A stretch of DNA of 64,000 nt from Persicitalea jodogahamensis (GTDB lineage: Bacteria; Bacteroidota; Bacteroidia; Cytophagales; Spirosomataceae): the NCBI RefSeq assembly GCF_014651615.1, contig NZ_BMXF01000002.1, forward strand, positions 162,264 to 226,263, given 5' to 3'. Made by a program: the position numbers and the translations under genes. This document shows, in pieces, positions 18,398-27,353 of this stretch. Numbering within the stretch: position 1 is the first letter of the stretch; each line of letters starts with the position of its first letter. The notes under the pieces are model-generated. The model searched no databases. It worked only from the letters and a program-made list of their open reading frames with translations, and had not been told where the DNA came from.

Positions 18398-19822
18398 TCA
18401 GGGGAAAATTCCCAGCATTTCGTAGCTGAGGGATATTTTCTTGATGGAAATATAGAAGGCTGCCGTGCGAAGGTCGCCCAGTTCCGGCTTGGCGATAAGT
18501 GCGTCACGCATCTCGTGGTAGGCCAGAATCATGGTGTCTTCCAGGCCCGAACGCACGATGTCCTCTTCGTCAGAACCGTGGGTAATATCGGCCCGGACGG
18601 CAGGGTCAAGCGTCTTGCCCGTCAGTTCCTCCACTGAGCCGATGATCCGGTCGAAGCTCTTCTCGTCGGCCCGCTTGCCCATACGCCCGAAGCGTACATT
18701 CTGCAGGTTTTTGAGCCATTCGAAGTACGAGACCGTCACGCCCCCGGCGTTCAGGTACAGGTCGGGAATGATGGTAATACCCTTTTCGAGCAGAATTTCC
18801 TCCGCCCGCATCGTAACGGGACCATTGGCGGCTTCGGCCACCACTTTCGCCTTTATTTCACTGGCGTTTTCTACGGTGATCTGATTTTCGAGGGCTGCAG
18901 GTACCAGAATATCACAAGCCATCGTCAGCATGGACTTTGAATCCGGGATGTCGGTCGCTCCCGGAAATTTCGTGATCGATTTGGTTTGCCGCCGGTGCTT
19001 GTCCACCGCTTCTATATTAAGGCCATTTTCGTCGTAGATGCCACCATCGTATTCAGCGATGCCGATGATTTTGGCGCCTTCCTCAGCCAGGAACTTGGCC
19101 GAGTGGTAGCCCACATTACCAAAACCCTGGATAATGACCGTCTTGCCCCGCAATCCGGTACTTAGGCCTAGCTTTTTCGTGTCTTCCTCGAACTTAAAGA
19201 ACTCCCGAAGCCCGAAGAAAACGCCCAGGCCGGTTGCCTCGGTACGCCCCCTGATGCCGCCAATACCCACCGGTTTGCCCGTCACGCAGCCCTGTGCATT
19301 GGTATCGCCAAACTTAAAGGTCATATAGGTGTCGGCAATCCAGCCCATCTCACGCCCGCCTGTCCCGTAGTCGGGCGCTGGCACGTCCACGGCCGGACCG
19401 ATCAGGTTTTTCTTGATAAGTTCGGTCGCAAAGCGGCGCGTCACTTTCTCGAGCATTTCTTCGGATGCGATATGAGGGTTGATCTTCACCCCACCCTTGG
19501 CACCGCCGAAAGGTACGTTTACCACCGCGCACTTGAAGGTCATCAGGGTGGCCAGAGCCTTCACCTCGTCCTCCGACACCTCCATGCTGTACCGAATGCC
19601 GCCCTTAGTGGGTAGTTTGTGCATACTGTGCTGGGCGCGGATGCCCTCGATGTTGTGGATTTCGCCATCGACCTCTACGGGGAAGGTGACTTTATAAACG
19701 CTATTGCAATGGCGGATGCGCTCGAGTAAGCCTTTTGAAAGGCCCGTATGTTCGGCGGCTTTGTCGTAATAGTGTAATACAGTATCCAGGAATTTTTTTC
19801 CCTGTTCCAAATGGTCTGACAT
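18398..19822 (-). CDS. gdhA: Glutamate dehydrogenase (Glu/Leu/Phe/Val family)
   Basis: Interconverts glutamate and 2-oxoglutarate plus ammonia, linking nitrogen and carbon metabolism in the cytoplasm. The 474-residue protein has the substrate-binding region HKLPTKGGIRYSMEV (Lys of KGGIRY), the catalytic Lys in VVNVPFGGAKGGVKI, AVDVPAPDYGTGGREMGWI with the catalytic Asp, and the Rossmann motif VIIQGFGNVGYHSAKFLAEE. C-terminal PDLYLNAGGVTVSYFEW completes the family pattern. Long insertions typical of the Bacteroidota/archaeal hexameric type are present (GKPVGIGGIRGRTEATG). It is a single-gene unit: terminator downstream, a 600-base mostly non-coding region upstream. Confidence 0.95.
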   Translation of the reverse strand: MSDHLEQGKKFLDTVLHYYDKAAEHTGLSKGLLERIRHCNSVYKVTFPVEVDGEIHNIEGIRAQHSMHKLPTKGGIRYSMEVSEDEVKALATLMTFKCAVVNVPFGGAKGGVKINPHIASEEMLEKVTRRFATELIKKNLIGPAVDVPAPDYGTGGREMGWIADTYMTFKFGDTNAQGCVTGKPVGIGGIRGRTEATGLGVFFGLREFFKFEEDTKKLGLSTGLRGKTVIIQGFGNVGYHSAKFLAEEGAKIIGIAEYDGGIYDENGLNIEAVDKHRRQTKSITKFPGATDIPDSKSMLTMACDILVPAALENQITVENASEIKAKVVAEAANGPVTMRAEEILLEKGITIIPDLYLNAGGVTVSYFEWLKNLQNVRFGRMGKRADEKSFDRIIGSVEELTGKTLDPAVRADITHGSDEEDIVRSGLEDTMILAYHEMRDALIAKPELGDLRTAAFYISIKKISLSYEMLGIFP

Positions 19823-19959
19823 AGTTATTTATGGATTTGAAGTGTACATAATCCCGATTGGGAAGTATCCTGCAAAGATTGAAAATCTTCGTGGGATAGT
19901 GATGGTTTTTCGGAAGTTTCCGCAGAGAAGAGCAATTCGGGAAAGGCTCCCAACCATAG

Positions 19960-20202
19960 TATTCAAGGGAGGGGCTGAGCTTCCCGGCCATTACAGACTA
20001 CATCCTCACGTTTCTTCGGTACGATCGTTCCCAAAATTATGCAGTCTTGGGCTACCCGGTACTCGCCGAGGGCGAACTGAACATTTCCGGCCACTGCCTC
20101 CTTGGCGCGCGGGCGGCTTTCCAGGGCTACGAAAATGGCGAAACCACGCTGATGTTAGGCGTCAACTTCGGGTACCGGTTTCATGCAGGATGTTATAAAT
20201 AG
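19960..20202 (+). pseudogene. Decayed C-terminal end of an outer-membrane beta-barrel protein
   Basis: Between gdhA and the GH9 gene the plus-strand frame ending at TAG 20200-20202 reads NYAVLGYPVLAEGELNISGH, then LLGARAAFQGYENGETTLML and GVNFGYRF, shortly before the stop. Alternating polar/hydrophobic residues and the closing GxNxGYRF are typical of the last strands of an outer-membrane barrel. The frame is closed by a stop at 19957-19959 and has no usable start, so only about the last 60 residues of a gene remain. Homology of this tail is by pattern only; a six-frame protein search would settle it. Confidence 0.5.
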
Positions 20203-20422
20203 TGTTCTGCCAAACCAATGCCTTTATAATTCTTGGCTACGGTGTATGTTCTTATGATAAGTCATTTGCCACGACTCTACAACTTTGAGGAAAGTTCCTA
20301 ACTTGGCCTCCCGATAAGCCTGAAGCCCGCCCCTGACCTCGGGAGCTGCGTTCCATACGCAGGAAAGCCAGGCAGCGCTACACTATTTACCAAGAAGCTA
20401 GTTTTTCTATTAAACTTACCTG
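20203..20422. other. Gene-free leader region upstream of the GH9 gene
   Basis: I see no gene here. It contains a short hairpin (AACTTT GAG GAAAGTT near 20291) and a GC-rich stretch near 20310-20380 that could fold, but it fits no RNA family I recognise. It probably carries the GH9 promoter and leader. Confidence 0.35.
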
Positions 20423-22189
20423 ATGAAAAATTTCACCCAAATACTACTTATTTTTCTATTATCCTTTCTAACCAAAACTACTCTGGCCCAGCTATCCACC
20501 GATTCTGTTCGGTTGAATCAGCTCGGGTACTACCCGGATGCTCCTAAAACAGCCGCCATTTATGGTGCCGGTAAGGGTGGTTTTATATTGAAAACGGCGG
20601 AAGGCAACCAGACCGTTTACCATGGACAGCTCAGCGAAAACCGTACTTCACCTTTCTCGGCTAAAACTACCCGCATCGCCGACTTCTCAGCGTTCACTAA
20701 GCCGGGGCGTTACGTGCTGGAAGTACCTGAAATAGGAGCTTCATACCCTTTTGAAATAAAAAATCAAGTACACGATGCGGCGTCGCGGGCGGCGATCAAG
20801 GGCTATTATTTTCAAAGGATGTCCACACCTCTGCCGGAAAAGTATGCCGGAAAGTGGGCGCGACCCGGCGGCCATCCCGATGTGTCGGTACTGGTGCATC
20901 CTTCGGCGGCCAGTCCGCTGCGCCCCGCCGGGACGACACTTTCCGCTCCGGGTGGCTGGTACGATGCGGGGGATTATAATAAGTACATTGTCAACTCGGG
21001 TATTTCAGTTGGGACGATGCTGGCTGCCTACGAGGATTTTCCGGCTTACTATGACACGCTGAACCTGAACATTCCCGAAAGCAGTAACGCTTTGCCCGAC
21101 CTGCTCGACGAAGTGCTGTACAACCTGCGCTGGATGCTCACCATGCAAGATCCCAACGATGGCGGCGTGTATCATAAACTGACCAATCCTGTTTTTGATG
21201 GCATGAATGTGATGCCGCACGAGGCCACCAAACCGCGTTTCGTGGTGCAGAAAAGTACCGCCGCCGCGCTGGACTTTGCGGCGGTGATGGCACAGGGCAG
21301 CCGGATTTTCAAAAAGTACCGACAGCCACTACCCGGCCTGGCCGATTCCTGTCTCATTGCGGCGCAGCGCGCCTGGGGCTGGGCCAAGGTAAATCCTAAT
21401 GTCGTATACGATCAGGACGCCATCAATTCTTCCTTCGATCCCGACATCAAGACGGGTACCTACGGCGACAGGAATCTGGCGGATGAGTTTATCTGGGCGG
21501 CTTGTGAGCTGTACATTACTACTAAGAGCGAGACGTACTACAAGGCGGTCAATCTTTTTCCCGATGAAAAAATGCCGTTACCTTCCTGGCCGCAAGTGCG
21601 GTTGATGGGCTACTACTCCTTGCTTCGCCACGCCGGGGAGATTACTGATGTGGCCCGGAAAGACGTTGCCAAGCTTAAAGTGCGGATGGTCGCAATGGCC
21701 GACGGCCTGATCGAAGGCACGGAGAAGCATTATCTTAACACCGTGATGGGCCATAGCAAATCCGACTACGCATGGGGAAGCAGCTCCGTGGCGGCTAATC
21801 AGGGCATGGCGATCATGCAGGCGTATCGCCTGACCCAGGATAGAAAGTACCTGAACGCCGCCCTCACGAACGTGGATTATCTGCTGGGTCGCAATGGCAC
21901 GGGCTATTGTTTCCTGACGGGCTTCGGCAGCAAGCGGGTGATGCATCCGCACCATCGCCCTTCCGTTGCCGATGGCGTAACCGAACCCGTACCGGGGCTG
22001 CTCTCGGGCGGGCCAAATCCGGGTAAGCAGGATAAATGCCCCACTTACACTTCGGATTTGCCCGACGAAGCCTTTACGGATGATGACTGCTCCTATGCTT
22101 CCAACGAAATCTGCATTAACTGGAACGCGCCGCTGGTGTATTTGCTCGGGGCCGTGGAAGCTTCCACTTTCAGCACTCGCTCAAACTAA
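20423..22189 (+). CDS. Glycoside hydrolase family 9 enzyme
   Basis: An exported endo- or exo-beta-glucanase of 588 residues acting on cellulose-like or related beta-glucans. A signal peptide ([20 protein letters not shown], cut near LAQ) is followed by the N-terminal Ig-like domain found in many GH9 proteins (about 25-115, starting [16 protein letters not shown]) and the (alpha/alpha)6 catalytic domain. The general-base aspartates are in [12 protein letters not shown] (D181, D184), the active-site His in [11 protein letters not shown], and the acid Glu in [15 protein letters not shown] (E562). There is no T9SS domain and no lipobox, so it is probably periplasmic or released. It begins a plus-strand run with a DUF1080 lipoprotein, HAD hydrolase, aldo/keto reductase and cytochrome c. 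Confidence 0.93.
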   Translation: MKNFTQILLIFLLSFLTKTTLAQLSTDSVRLNQLGYYPDAPKTAAIYGAGKGGFILKTAEGNQTVYHGQLSENRTSPFSAKTTRIADFSAFTKPGRYVLEVPEIGASYPFEIKNQVHDAASRAAIKGYYFQRMSTPLPEKYAGKWARPGGHPDVSVLVHPSAASPLRPAGTTLSAPGGWYDAGDYNKYIVNSGISVGTMLAAYEDFPAYYDTLNLNIPESSNALPDLLDEVLYNLRWMLTMQDPNDGGVYHKLTNPVFDGMNVMPHEATKPRFVVQKSTAAALDFAAVMAQGSRIFKKYRQPLPGLADSCLIAAQRAWGWAKVNPNVVYDQDAINSSFDPDIKTGTYGDRNLADEFIWAACELYITTKSETYYKAVNLFPDEKMPLPSWPQVRLMGYYSLLRHAGEITDVARKDVAKLKVRMVAMADGLIEGTEKHYLNTVMGHSKSDYAWGSSSVAANQGMAIMQAYRLTQDRKYLNAALTNVDYLLGRNGTGYCFLTGFGSKRVMHPHHRPSVADGVTEPVPGLLSGGPNPGKQDKCPTYTSDLPDEAFTDDDCSYASNEICINWNAPLVYLLGAVEASTFSTRSN

Positions 22190-22333
22190 TCGGAATTCTA
22201 AGGGCCAGGCCGGCGCTTTTTCAAGTGTAACCAGAAATAGCTGCGCCGCCCGCCACGGCCCGAGCGTATGCGAACTCGACGGACCGATGCCGATCTTAAG
22301 AATGTCGAAAACCGATATGCGTTCTTCTTTCAT
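22181..22333 (-). pseudogene. sdaA: 5' fragment of an L-serine dehydratase gene
   Basis: The minus-strand frame from ATG 22333 begins [20 protein letters not shown] and continues [14 protein letters not shown]. This is the unmistakable N-terminus of the iron-sulfur L-serine ammonia-lyase family (SVFDIxKIGxGPSSSHTxGP). After about 36 residues it departs from the family and stops at 22181-22183, whereas a complete enzyme has about 450 or more residues and a Cys-rich cluster. The remainder has been lost; the GH9 gene end abuts it on the other strand. This is a gene remnant left by deletion or rearrangement. Confidence 0.75.
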
Positions 22334-22461
22334 ACACAAAGGGAACGGGAATGGATGGCGCAAATATCTTTTGGCCAGTCAGGCTTTATGGAACGAGCGC
22401 AAAAAGCTACCTTGCAACTTCCATAAAACGCTCCCAAACCATTTTTTTAGTTTCAGCAAAA

Positions 22462-23145
22462 ATGAAAAAAGCAATTTGCTACACGCTCTTTCTTGGCCTG
22501 GTTGTCTTATCGGCTTGTTCGCGCACCAACTCTACGGGTACCACCGCCGCCGAAAAACGCGCGGGTTATCAGGTACTTTTCGACGGCACCGATCTCGATC
22601 AATGGGTTGGTAACAAGACGGACTATTACATCGAGGGCCGTGATCTGGTCATTGACCCGAAGCGCGGTGGCCAGGGAAACCTTTACACCAAAGACGAATA
22701 CAGCGACTTTATTTATCGCTTCGAGTTTCAACTCACGCCGGGAGCCAATAACGGCCTGGGTATCCGCACCCCGCTCGAAGGCGACGCGGCCTACGTCGGT
22801 ACCGAGATTCAAATTCTGGACAACGATGCAGAAAAATACAAGGACCTGAAAGAGTACCAGTACCACGGCTCAGCCTACGGAATAATCCCGGCCAAACGTG
22901 GATACTTGAAGCCTGTCGGAGAGTGGAACACCGAAGAGGTTTACGTGAAAGGTTCCAAAATCAAGGTTACGCTCAATGGTACCGTAATCCTGGACGGGGA
23001 CCTGGCCGAAGCCAGCAAGAACGGCACCGCCGACCACAAAGACCATCCCGGCCTCGAACGGACTTCGGGGCATATTGGCTTTCTTGGCCATGGCGATGTG
23101 CTACGATTCAGGAATATCCGCGTGTTGGATTTGACAAAACAATAG
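22462..23145 (+). CDS. DUF1080 (3-keto-disaccharide hydrolase) lipoprotein
   Basis: A 227-residue lipoprotein when started at ATG 22462; the in-frame extension to 22351 runs through the serine dehydratase remnant and is unlikely. The signal MKKAICYTLFLGLVVLSACS has lipobox LSAC. The mature part is a DUF1080 concanavalin-like sandwich: YQVLFDGTDLDQWVGNKTDY, then WELTP-type strands (FEFQLTPGANNGLGIRTPLE), EIQILDNDAEKY, and SGHIGFLGHGDVLRFRNIRV. Members hydrolyse 3-keto-glycosides made by sugar 3-dehydrogenases. It sits in the GH9 run, which fits plant- or algal-sugar use; the exact substrate is unknown. Confidence 0.9.
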   Translation: MKKAICYTLFLGLVVLSACSRTNSTGTTAAEKRAGYQVLFDGTDLDQWVGNKTDYYIEGRDLVIDPKRGGQGNLYTKDEYSDFIYRFEFQLTPGANNGLGIRTPLEGDAAYVGTEIQILDNDAEKYKDLKEYQYHGSAYGIIPAKRGYLKPVGEWNTEEVYVKGSKIKVTLNGTVILDGDLAEASKNGTADHKDHPGLERTSGHIGFLGHGDVLRFRNIRVLDLTKQ

Positions 23146-23279
23146 TCACCTCTTCGTCGAAATATTCGGTCATCATGAAAGTGCGGTACAGCCAGCCCGG
23201 GCGCAATAGAGCGAAACAAAGCATATGGCGGTACTTTTACACCCGTGCGTTTTCTTATTGATCAAACAGAAATAAACTC

Positions 23280-23960
23280 GTGAAAAAGATAGAATTAGCA
23301 GTTTTTGACATGGCAGGTACCACGGTCAATGAAGACAATGTGGTCTATAAAACGCTCCAAAGAGCAATCGACGAAGCAGGATACGAAACTACCCTGGACT
23401 TTGTGCTGGCGCATGGCGCGGGAAAAGAAAAGCATCAGGCGATCAAAGACATCATCGCCGAAACGCAGCCCGCCGAGGAAATCAAAACTACGTCGGACGA
23501 AATATTTGAACGATTCAAATCCTACTTGTCTGAGGCATACGACAACCTGCATGTGGTGCCTTGTGAAGGCGTTGTGGAACTACTGACTTTTTTGAAAGAA
23601 AAGGGCATAAAAGTAGCCTTGAATACGGGATACAACGCAGCGGTTGCCACCAGCCTGTTGGAAAAAATGGGATGGAAGAAAGGTATTCAGTATGATACCC
23701 TGGTCACGGCATCCGATGTGACGAACGGAAGGCCGGCTCCCGATATGATTCTGAAAGCTATGAGTGATGCCGGGGTTACTGACGCAGGCAAAGTACTGAA
23801 AGCAGGAGACTCTACCATAGACATTGAAGAAGGCAAAAATGCCTCCTGCGGCTTGACGGTCGGCGTAACTACCGGCGCGCATACGAGAGATCAACTCCAA
23901 TCGGCCCAACCAGACTATGTTGTGGATTCTTTGCTGGAATTGAAGGAAATTTTGGTTTGA
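23280..23960 (+). CDS. Phosphonatase-like HAD hydrolase
   Basis: A 226-residue cytoplasmic haloacid dehalogenase-superfamily phosphatase of the phosphonatase-like subgroup. Motif I is FDMAGTTVNEDN (nucleophile Asp and following acid/base position), motif II is ALNTGYN, and motifs III/IV are DVTNGRPAPDMI and VLKAGDSTIDIEEGKNA. The four-helix cap carries GKEKHQAIKDII, resembling phosphonoacetaldehyde hydrolase, but there is no phnW or phosphonate transporter nearby, so a phosphonate role is unproven. The start is GTG at 23280. It is followed 45 bases later by the aldo/keto reductase. Confidence 0.85.
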   Translation: MKKIELAVFDMAGTTVNEDNVVYKTLQRAIDEAGYETTLDFVLAHGAGKEKHQAIKDIIAETQPAEEIKTTSDEIFERFKSYLSEAYDNLHVVPCEGVVELLTFLKEKGIKVALNTGYNAAVATSLLEKMGWKKGIQYDTLVTASDVTNGRPAPDMILKAMSDAGVTDAGKVLKAGDSTIDIEEGKNASCGLTVGVTTGAHTRDQLQSAQPDYVVDSLLELKEILV

Positions 23961-24005
23961 TTTACGGATTGGCCTTCAATTAAAACAGATAATTTTTTTA
24001 AAAAT

Positions 24006-24992
24006 ATGAACTACCGAAAACTAGGAAAAACAAACTTCAATGTATCGGAAATAGCCCTTGGGACCTGGCAGGTGGGCGGCAAGTGGGGAGCTGACTTCGA
24101 CCACAAACTAGCCGAAAGCATCCTCCATGAAGCCGTGGATGGTGGCGTCAACTTCATTGATACTGCCGATGTGTATGGCGGCGGCGAGAGCGAAAAAGCA
24201 GTGGGGAAATTTGTGAAGAGTCGCTCGGAGCGTATCTACGTGGCCACGAAGTGCGGGCGGCAACTCAGTCCACATACCAATGAGGCATACCAGCCCAAGG
24301 TACTTCGGCAATTCGTAGAGGATAGCTTGAAAAACATGGGCCTGGAAACGCTGGACCTCGTGCAACTACACTGTCCACCCACGGAGGTGTACTACCGTCC
24401 CGAAATCTTCGGATTATTCGACCGCCTGAAAGAGGAAGGTAAAGTACAGAACCTGGGCATTAGCGTGGAGAAAATAGAGGAGGCGTTGAAAGGGATTGAG
24501 TTCGACAACGTGACCACAGTGCAGATCATTTTCAATATGTTCCGGCAGCGGCCTTCGGAATTGTTTTTTGAACAAACCCGGAAAAAAGACGTCGGTGTGA
24601 TCGTTCGGGTGCCGCTGGCCAGCGGCATGCTTACCGGAAAATTCTCTCAGGAATCCACTTTCTCCGAAGGCGACCACCGGAACTTTAACCGCCATGGCGA
24701 GAAATTTGATAAAGGTGAAACCTTCTCGGGCGTGGACTACGAAACGGGCCTGGCGGCGGTTGAAGAACTGAAAGCCGCCTTTCCCGGTTATGAAAACCTG
24801 GCCCCCATGGCACTGCGTTGGGTACTGATGTTCGACGAGGTAAGTACTGTGATCCCCGGTGCGTCGCGACCCGCACAGGTGCAGTCCAACCTGCAGGCCG
24901 CCGAACTACCCCCGCTTACCTCCGAGCAAGTAAAAGCCGTAAGCGCCGTATACGCCAAATACATCAAGCCTTCAGTTCACCAGCTTTGGTGA
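24006..24992 (+). CDS. Aldo/keto reductase
   Basis: A 328-residue NAD(P)H-dependent oxidoreductase of the (beta/alpha)8 fold. The tetrad is present: Asp and Tyr in FIDTADVYGGGESEK, Lys in VATKCGRQ, and His in LVQLHCPPTEVY. The family start YRKLGKTNFNVSEIALGTWQ and the coenzyme-binding end VIPGASRPAQVQSNLQAAE are clear. The substrate is not visible from sequence; a place in the GH9/DUF1080 run suggests a sugar aldehyde or keto-sugar. It runs into the cytochrome c gene after 27 bases, so the two are probably co-transcribed. Confidence 0.93.
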   Translation: MNYRKLGKTNFNVSEIALGTWQVGGKWGADFDHKLAESILHEAVDGGVNFIDTADVYGGGESEKAVGKFVKSRSERIYVATKCGRQLSPHTNEAYQPKVLRQFVEDSLKNMGLETLDLVQLHCPPTEVYYRPEIFGLFDRLKEEGKVQNLGISVEKIEEALKGIEFDNVTTVQIIFNMFRQRPSELFFEQTRKKDVGVIVRVPLASGMLTGKFSQESTFSEGDHRNFNRHGEKFDKGETFSGVDYETGLAAVEELKAAFPGYENLAPMALRWVLMFDEVSTVIPGASRPAQVQSNLQAAELPPLTSEQVKAVSAVYAKYIKPSVHQLW

Positions 24993-25019
24993 GGAAACGT
25001 CGGCTAAAAAAGCAATCTG

Positions 25020-25442
25020 ATGAAATTAACCCACCTGACTACCCCTGCGCTTGCCATTGCTGGTTTTCTGCTCGTTGCCGCTTTCCGGCCTGAAGTACCG
25101 ATGGCCTCAATGCAGGCCGGGTCTTATGAAAGCAAATCAGATACAGTCAGAAAGGGCATTGATCCGGCCACGGGATTCGTCATAGACGATGGCATCGACC
25201 TGATGCGGGCGCACTGCACGGGCTGCCATTCCAGTAAACTCGTGACGCAGTACCGTGCCAGTCGCGAAGTCTGGCTTGAAAAAATCCGCTGGATGCAGCG
25301 CACCCAAAACCTCTGGGACTTAGGCGAAGCCGAGCCCAAAATTCTGGACTACCTCGCCAAACATTATGCTCCTGCCGACCAATACGAACGCCGACAGCCG
25401 CTGAAAGACGTGGAATGGTATAAACTGGGGAAAGGGAAGTAA
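25020..25442 (+). CDS. Small exported monohaem cytochrome c
   Basis: A 140-residue protein with an N-terminal export signal (LTTPALAIAGFLLVAAFRPE) and one haem-binding motif CTGCH (HCTGCHSSKLV). After the haem site a short tail carries VWLEKIRWMQRTQNLWDLG and AEPKILDYLAKHYAP, where a Met in the RWMQRTQ region may be the axial ligand. Such single-domain proteins pass electrons to or from periplasmic dehydrogenases. Together with the aldo/keto reductase and DUF1080 protein it could form part of an electron-coupled sugar oxidation pathway, which is inference from context. Confidence 0.82.
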   Translation: MKLTHLTTPALAIAGFLLVAAFRPEVPMASMQAGSYESKSDTVRKGIDPATGFVIDDGIDLMRAHCTGCHSSKLVTQYRASREVWLEKIRWMQRTQNLWDLGEAEPKILDYLAKHYAPADQYERRQPLKDVEWYKLGKGK

Positions 25443-25457
25443 GAGTCCAAAGTTTAT

Positions 25458-25535
25458 AAGTTCAAAGTCTATGAGTTTTGCGATGATGATGTGTTTCCGC
25501 AATTCTCGAACTTTCTACTCATAAACTTTGAACTT
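25458..25535. repeat. Inverted repeat between convergent genes
   Basis: AAGTTCAAAGTCTATGAGT (25458-25476) pairs with ACTCATAAACTTTGAACTT (25517-25535) with one mismatch and a 40-base loop. The arms are made of heptamer-like units of the AGTTTAT / AGTTCAA type seen in other gaps of this window. It may also stop transcription from both sides. Confidence 0.55.
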
Positions 25536-25553
25536 TACGCACTTGTACCTCTA

Positions 25554-26729
25554 TCACAGCAACTCATAAATCCCCGCCACGCCTTGTCCGCCGCCTACGC
25601 AGGCAGTCACCATGCCGTATTTTTGCTCACGGCGACGCATTTCGTTGAATAGCTGCACCGAAAGTCGCGCGCCCGTCGAGCCGAGGGCGTGACCCAGTGC
25701 GATGGCTCCGCCGTTGGGATTGACGATGTCGGGATTCATATCCAGTGTCCGCATGACCGCTAGAGACTGCGCCGCAAAGGCCTCATTCAGTTCGATTTGC
25801 TCTATATCAGATAATTGCAAACCCGCCTGCTTCAATGCTTTGGGAACCGCCGCTACGGGGCCGATGCCCATGATGCGCGGATCGACACCCGCCGTAGAAT
25901 AAGCCATCATCCGCGCGATGGGTTTCAGTCCTAGTTCATTCACCATTTTCTCCGACATCACGATCACGAAAGCCGCGCCGTCGGATGTCTGTGACGAGTT
26001 ACCTGCCGTGACGCTGCCACCCGCCGCAAACACCGGACGCAGCCGCGCCAGAGCCTCGGGCGAGGTGTCAGGGCGTGGACCTTCGTCTTTGTCTACGGTA
26101 TATTCCCGCGTCTTCTTTTTACCGGCTTCCGCATCGAAGTAAGTCTCCTTCACGCTGATGGGCACGATTTCATCAGCAAAGCGATTCGCCGCCTGCGCCG
26201 CCAGAGCTTTCTGGTGCGACTGGTAGGCAAACATATCCTGATCCTCACGACTGATTTTATAATCCTGCGCTACCTGCTCAGCGGTGAGGCCCATGCTGAG
26301 GTAGTAGTTGGGATTGGTATGGGCGATTTCGTAATTCAAAGCCGTTTTCCAGCCCATGGTTGGTACCATCGACATCGACTCGGTGCCGCCCGCAATAACA
26401 CAGTCGGCCATGCCCGCATTAATTTTTCCGGCCGCCAGTGCAATGGCCTCCACGCCCGAGCCGCAGTAGCGGTTGATGACCATACCCGACACGCTCTCGG
26501 GCAATGAAAGCAGCGACACGAAGCGCCCCATCTGCATTCCCTGCTCCGCTTCCGGTACGGCATTGCCCACGATCACATCATCCACCTGCGCTGGGTCAAG
26601 CTGCGGGATCTGGGCCATGGTATGTTTGATGACGTCCGCCCCCAGGTTATCGGGACGGGTAAAACGAAATACGCCCTTGGGGGCTTTGCCGACCGCTGAG
26701 CGGTAGCCGGCTACGATATATGCGTTCAT
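25554..26729 (-). CDS. Acetyl-CoA acetyltransferase / 3-ketoacyl-CoA thiolase
   Basis: A 391-residue thiolase when started at ATG 26729 (MNAYIVAGYRSAVGKAPKG); the longer frame to 26903 runs into the promoter region and is rejected. The nucleophilic Cys is in VINRYCGSGVEAIALA, the active His in NPNGGAIALGHALGSTGAR and the acid/base Cys in VTACVGGGQGVAGIYE. It makes or breaks 3-ketoacyl-CoA in fatty-acid degradation or ketogenesis. Its partners (3-hydroxyacyl-CoA dehydrogenase/enoyl-CoA hydratase) are not adjacent, although an acyl-CoA dehydrogenase module lies 8 kb away at 34591. Confidence 0.94.
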   Translation of the reverse strand: MNAYIVAGYRSAVGKAPKGVFRFTRPDNLGADVIKHTMAQIPQLDPAQVDDVIVGNAVPEAEQGMQMGRFVSLLSLPESVSGMVINRYCGSGVEAIALAAGKINAGMADCVIAGGTESMSMVPTMGWKTALNYEIAHTNPNYYLSMGLTAEQVAQDYKISREDQDMFAYQSHQKALAAQAANRFADEIVPISVKETYFDAEAGKKKTREYTVDKDEGPRPDTSPEALARLRPVFAAGGSVTAGNSSQTSDGAAFVIVMSEKMVNELGLKPIARMMAYSTAGVDPRIMGIGPVAAVPKALKQAGLQLSDIEQIELNEAFAAQSLAVMRTLDMNPDIVNPNGGAIALGHALGSTGARLSVQLFNEMRRREQKYGMVTACVGGGQGVAGIYELL

Positions 26730-26889
26730 AGGTATGAATTTTGAGATATGAAGTATGAGATGCAACGAATCTTGATCCGCTATGGCTGTATTCTCTAATT
26801 TGTACGAAAAGCCGAATGCCAATTGCTGCCAGCCGATCGCCAATAGTATGCAAGCATACCATTTGTAAAAGTAGGAATTTAATTTATAA

Positions 26890-26926
26890 CAAAAAACCGC
26901 CACCCGATGGTTTCGGAGTGGCGGCT
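26890..26926 (-). terminator. Terminator after the PspC gene
   Basis: Stem CCGCCAC / GTGGCGG with flanking bases; on the minus strand it is followed by TTTTTT. It lies 27 bases after the stop of the PspC protein. Confidence 0.8.
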
Positions 26927-26952
26927 GAGTATTCTGTCGAAATTCTAAATGG

Positions 26953-27192
26953 CTATCCCTGCGGATTGGGACCGGTGGCAGTCTGATGAATCCGTAATGG
27001 ATTCTTTGGCATCACTACCCAGAGGATAATATAGACCAGAATGATGTGCGTGGGCACCGGGATGAAAATAGCCAGGACGAAAAGCACGCGCATCAGGATA
27101 ATGTCGATGCCAAAGTAATCGGCCAATCCGGCGGCAACGCCGCCAATGACCCGCTGGTTCATGTTTCGGTATAATCTGTTATTTAAGTTCAT
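26953..27192 (-). CDS. PspC domain membrane protein
   Basis: A 79-residue inner-membrane protein from ATG 27192. The core RNMNQRVIGGVAAGLADYFG is the typical PspC motif, followed by DIILMRVLFVLAIFIPV and a second hydrophobic segment IILVYIILWVVMP. PspC proteins sense or respond to membrane stress, here without an obvious PspA/PspB partner in the window. A box TACCTTTG on the minus strand at 27230-27223, just upstream, resembles a -7 element. Confidence 0.9.
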   Translation of the reverse strand: MNLNNRLYRNMNQRVIGGVAAGLADYFGIDIILMRVLFVLAIFIPVPTHIILVYIILWVVMPKNPLRIHQTATGPNPQG

Positions 27193-27286
27193 GGCTAGTG
27201 TTTGTTTTGAATTTGAATAAAACAAAGGTACTAGGTTATGCCAAGTAGTCATATCAGCTTTTTACAAACGGATTTCTGACTACAAG

Positions 27287-27326
27287 AATGGCCCCTGGCC
27301 GGGACTAATCCCGGCCAGGGGCCATT
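27287..27326 (-). terminator. Strong hairpin after the aspartate aminotransferase gene
   Basis: A perfect 18-bp stem (AATGGCCCCTGGCCGGGA and its complement) with a 4-base loop. The T-run downstream on the minus strand is weak (TTCTTG), but its position 28 bases after the aminotransferase stop supports termination. Confidence 0.75.
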
Positions 27327-27353
27327 CGGTACTCGTTCTTAAAAATGCCTTGT

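Noticed and set aside
19842..20198. 118-residue plus-strand frame
   Set aside because: Its sequence is Arg/Pro-rich without pattern; a different frame of the same stretch reads as the end of an outer-membrane protein.
20288..20400. RNase P RNA-like GAGGAAAGT segment
   Set aside because: Only a short word matches; the length and the other conserved blocks of RNase P RNA are absent.
23280..23960. Phosphonoacetaldehyde hydrolase (phnX)
   Set aside because: The subgroup is similar, but no phnW or phosphonate uptake genes are near, so a generic phosphonatase-like call is safer.
26730..26903. N-terminal extension of the thiolase
   Set aside because: The extra 58 residues are unlike thiolases and cover a repeat and promoter region; ATG 26729 gives the family N-terminus.
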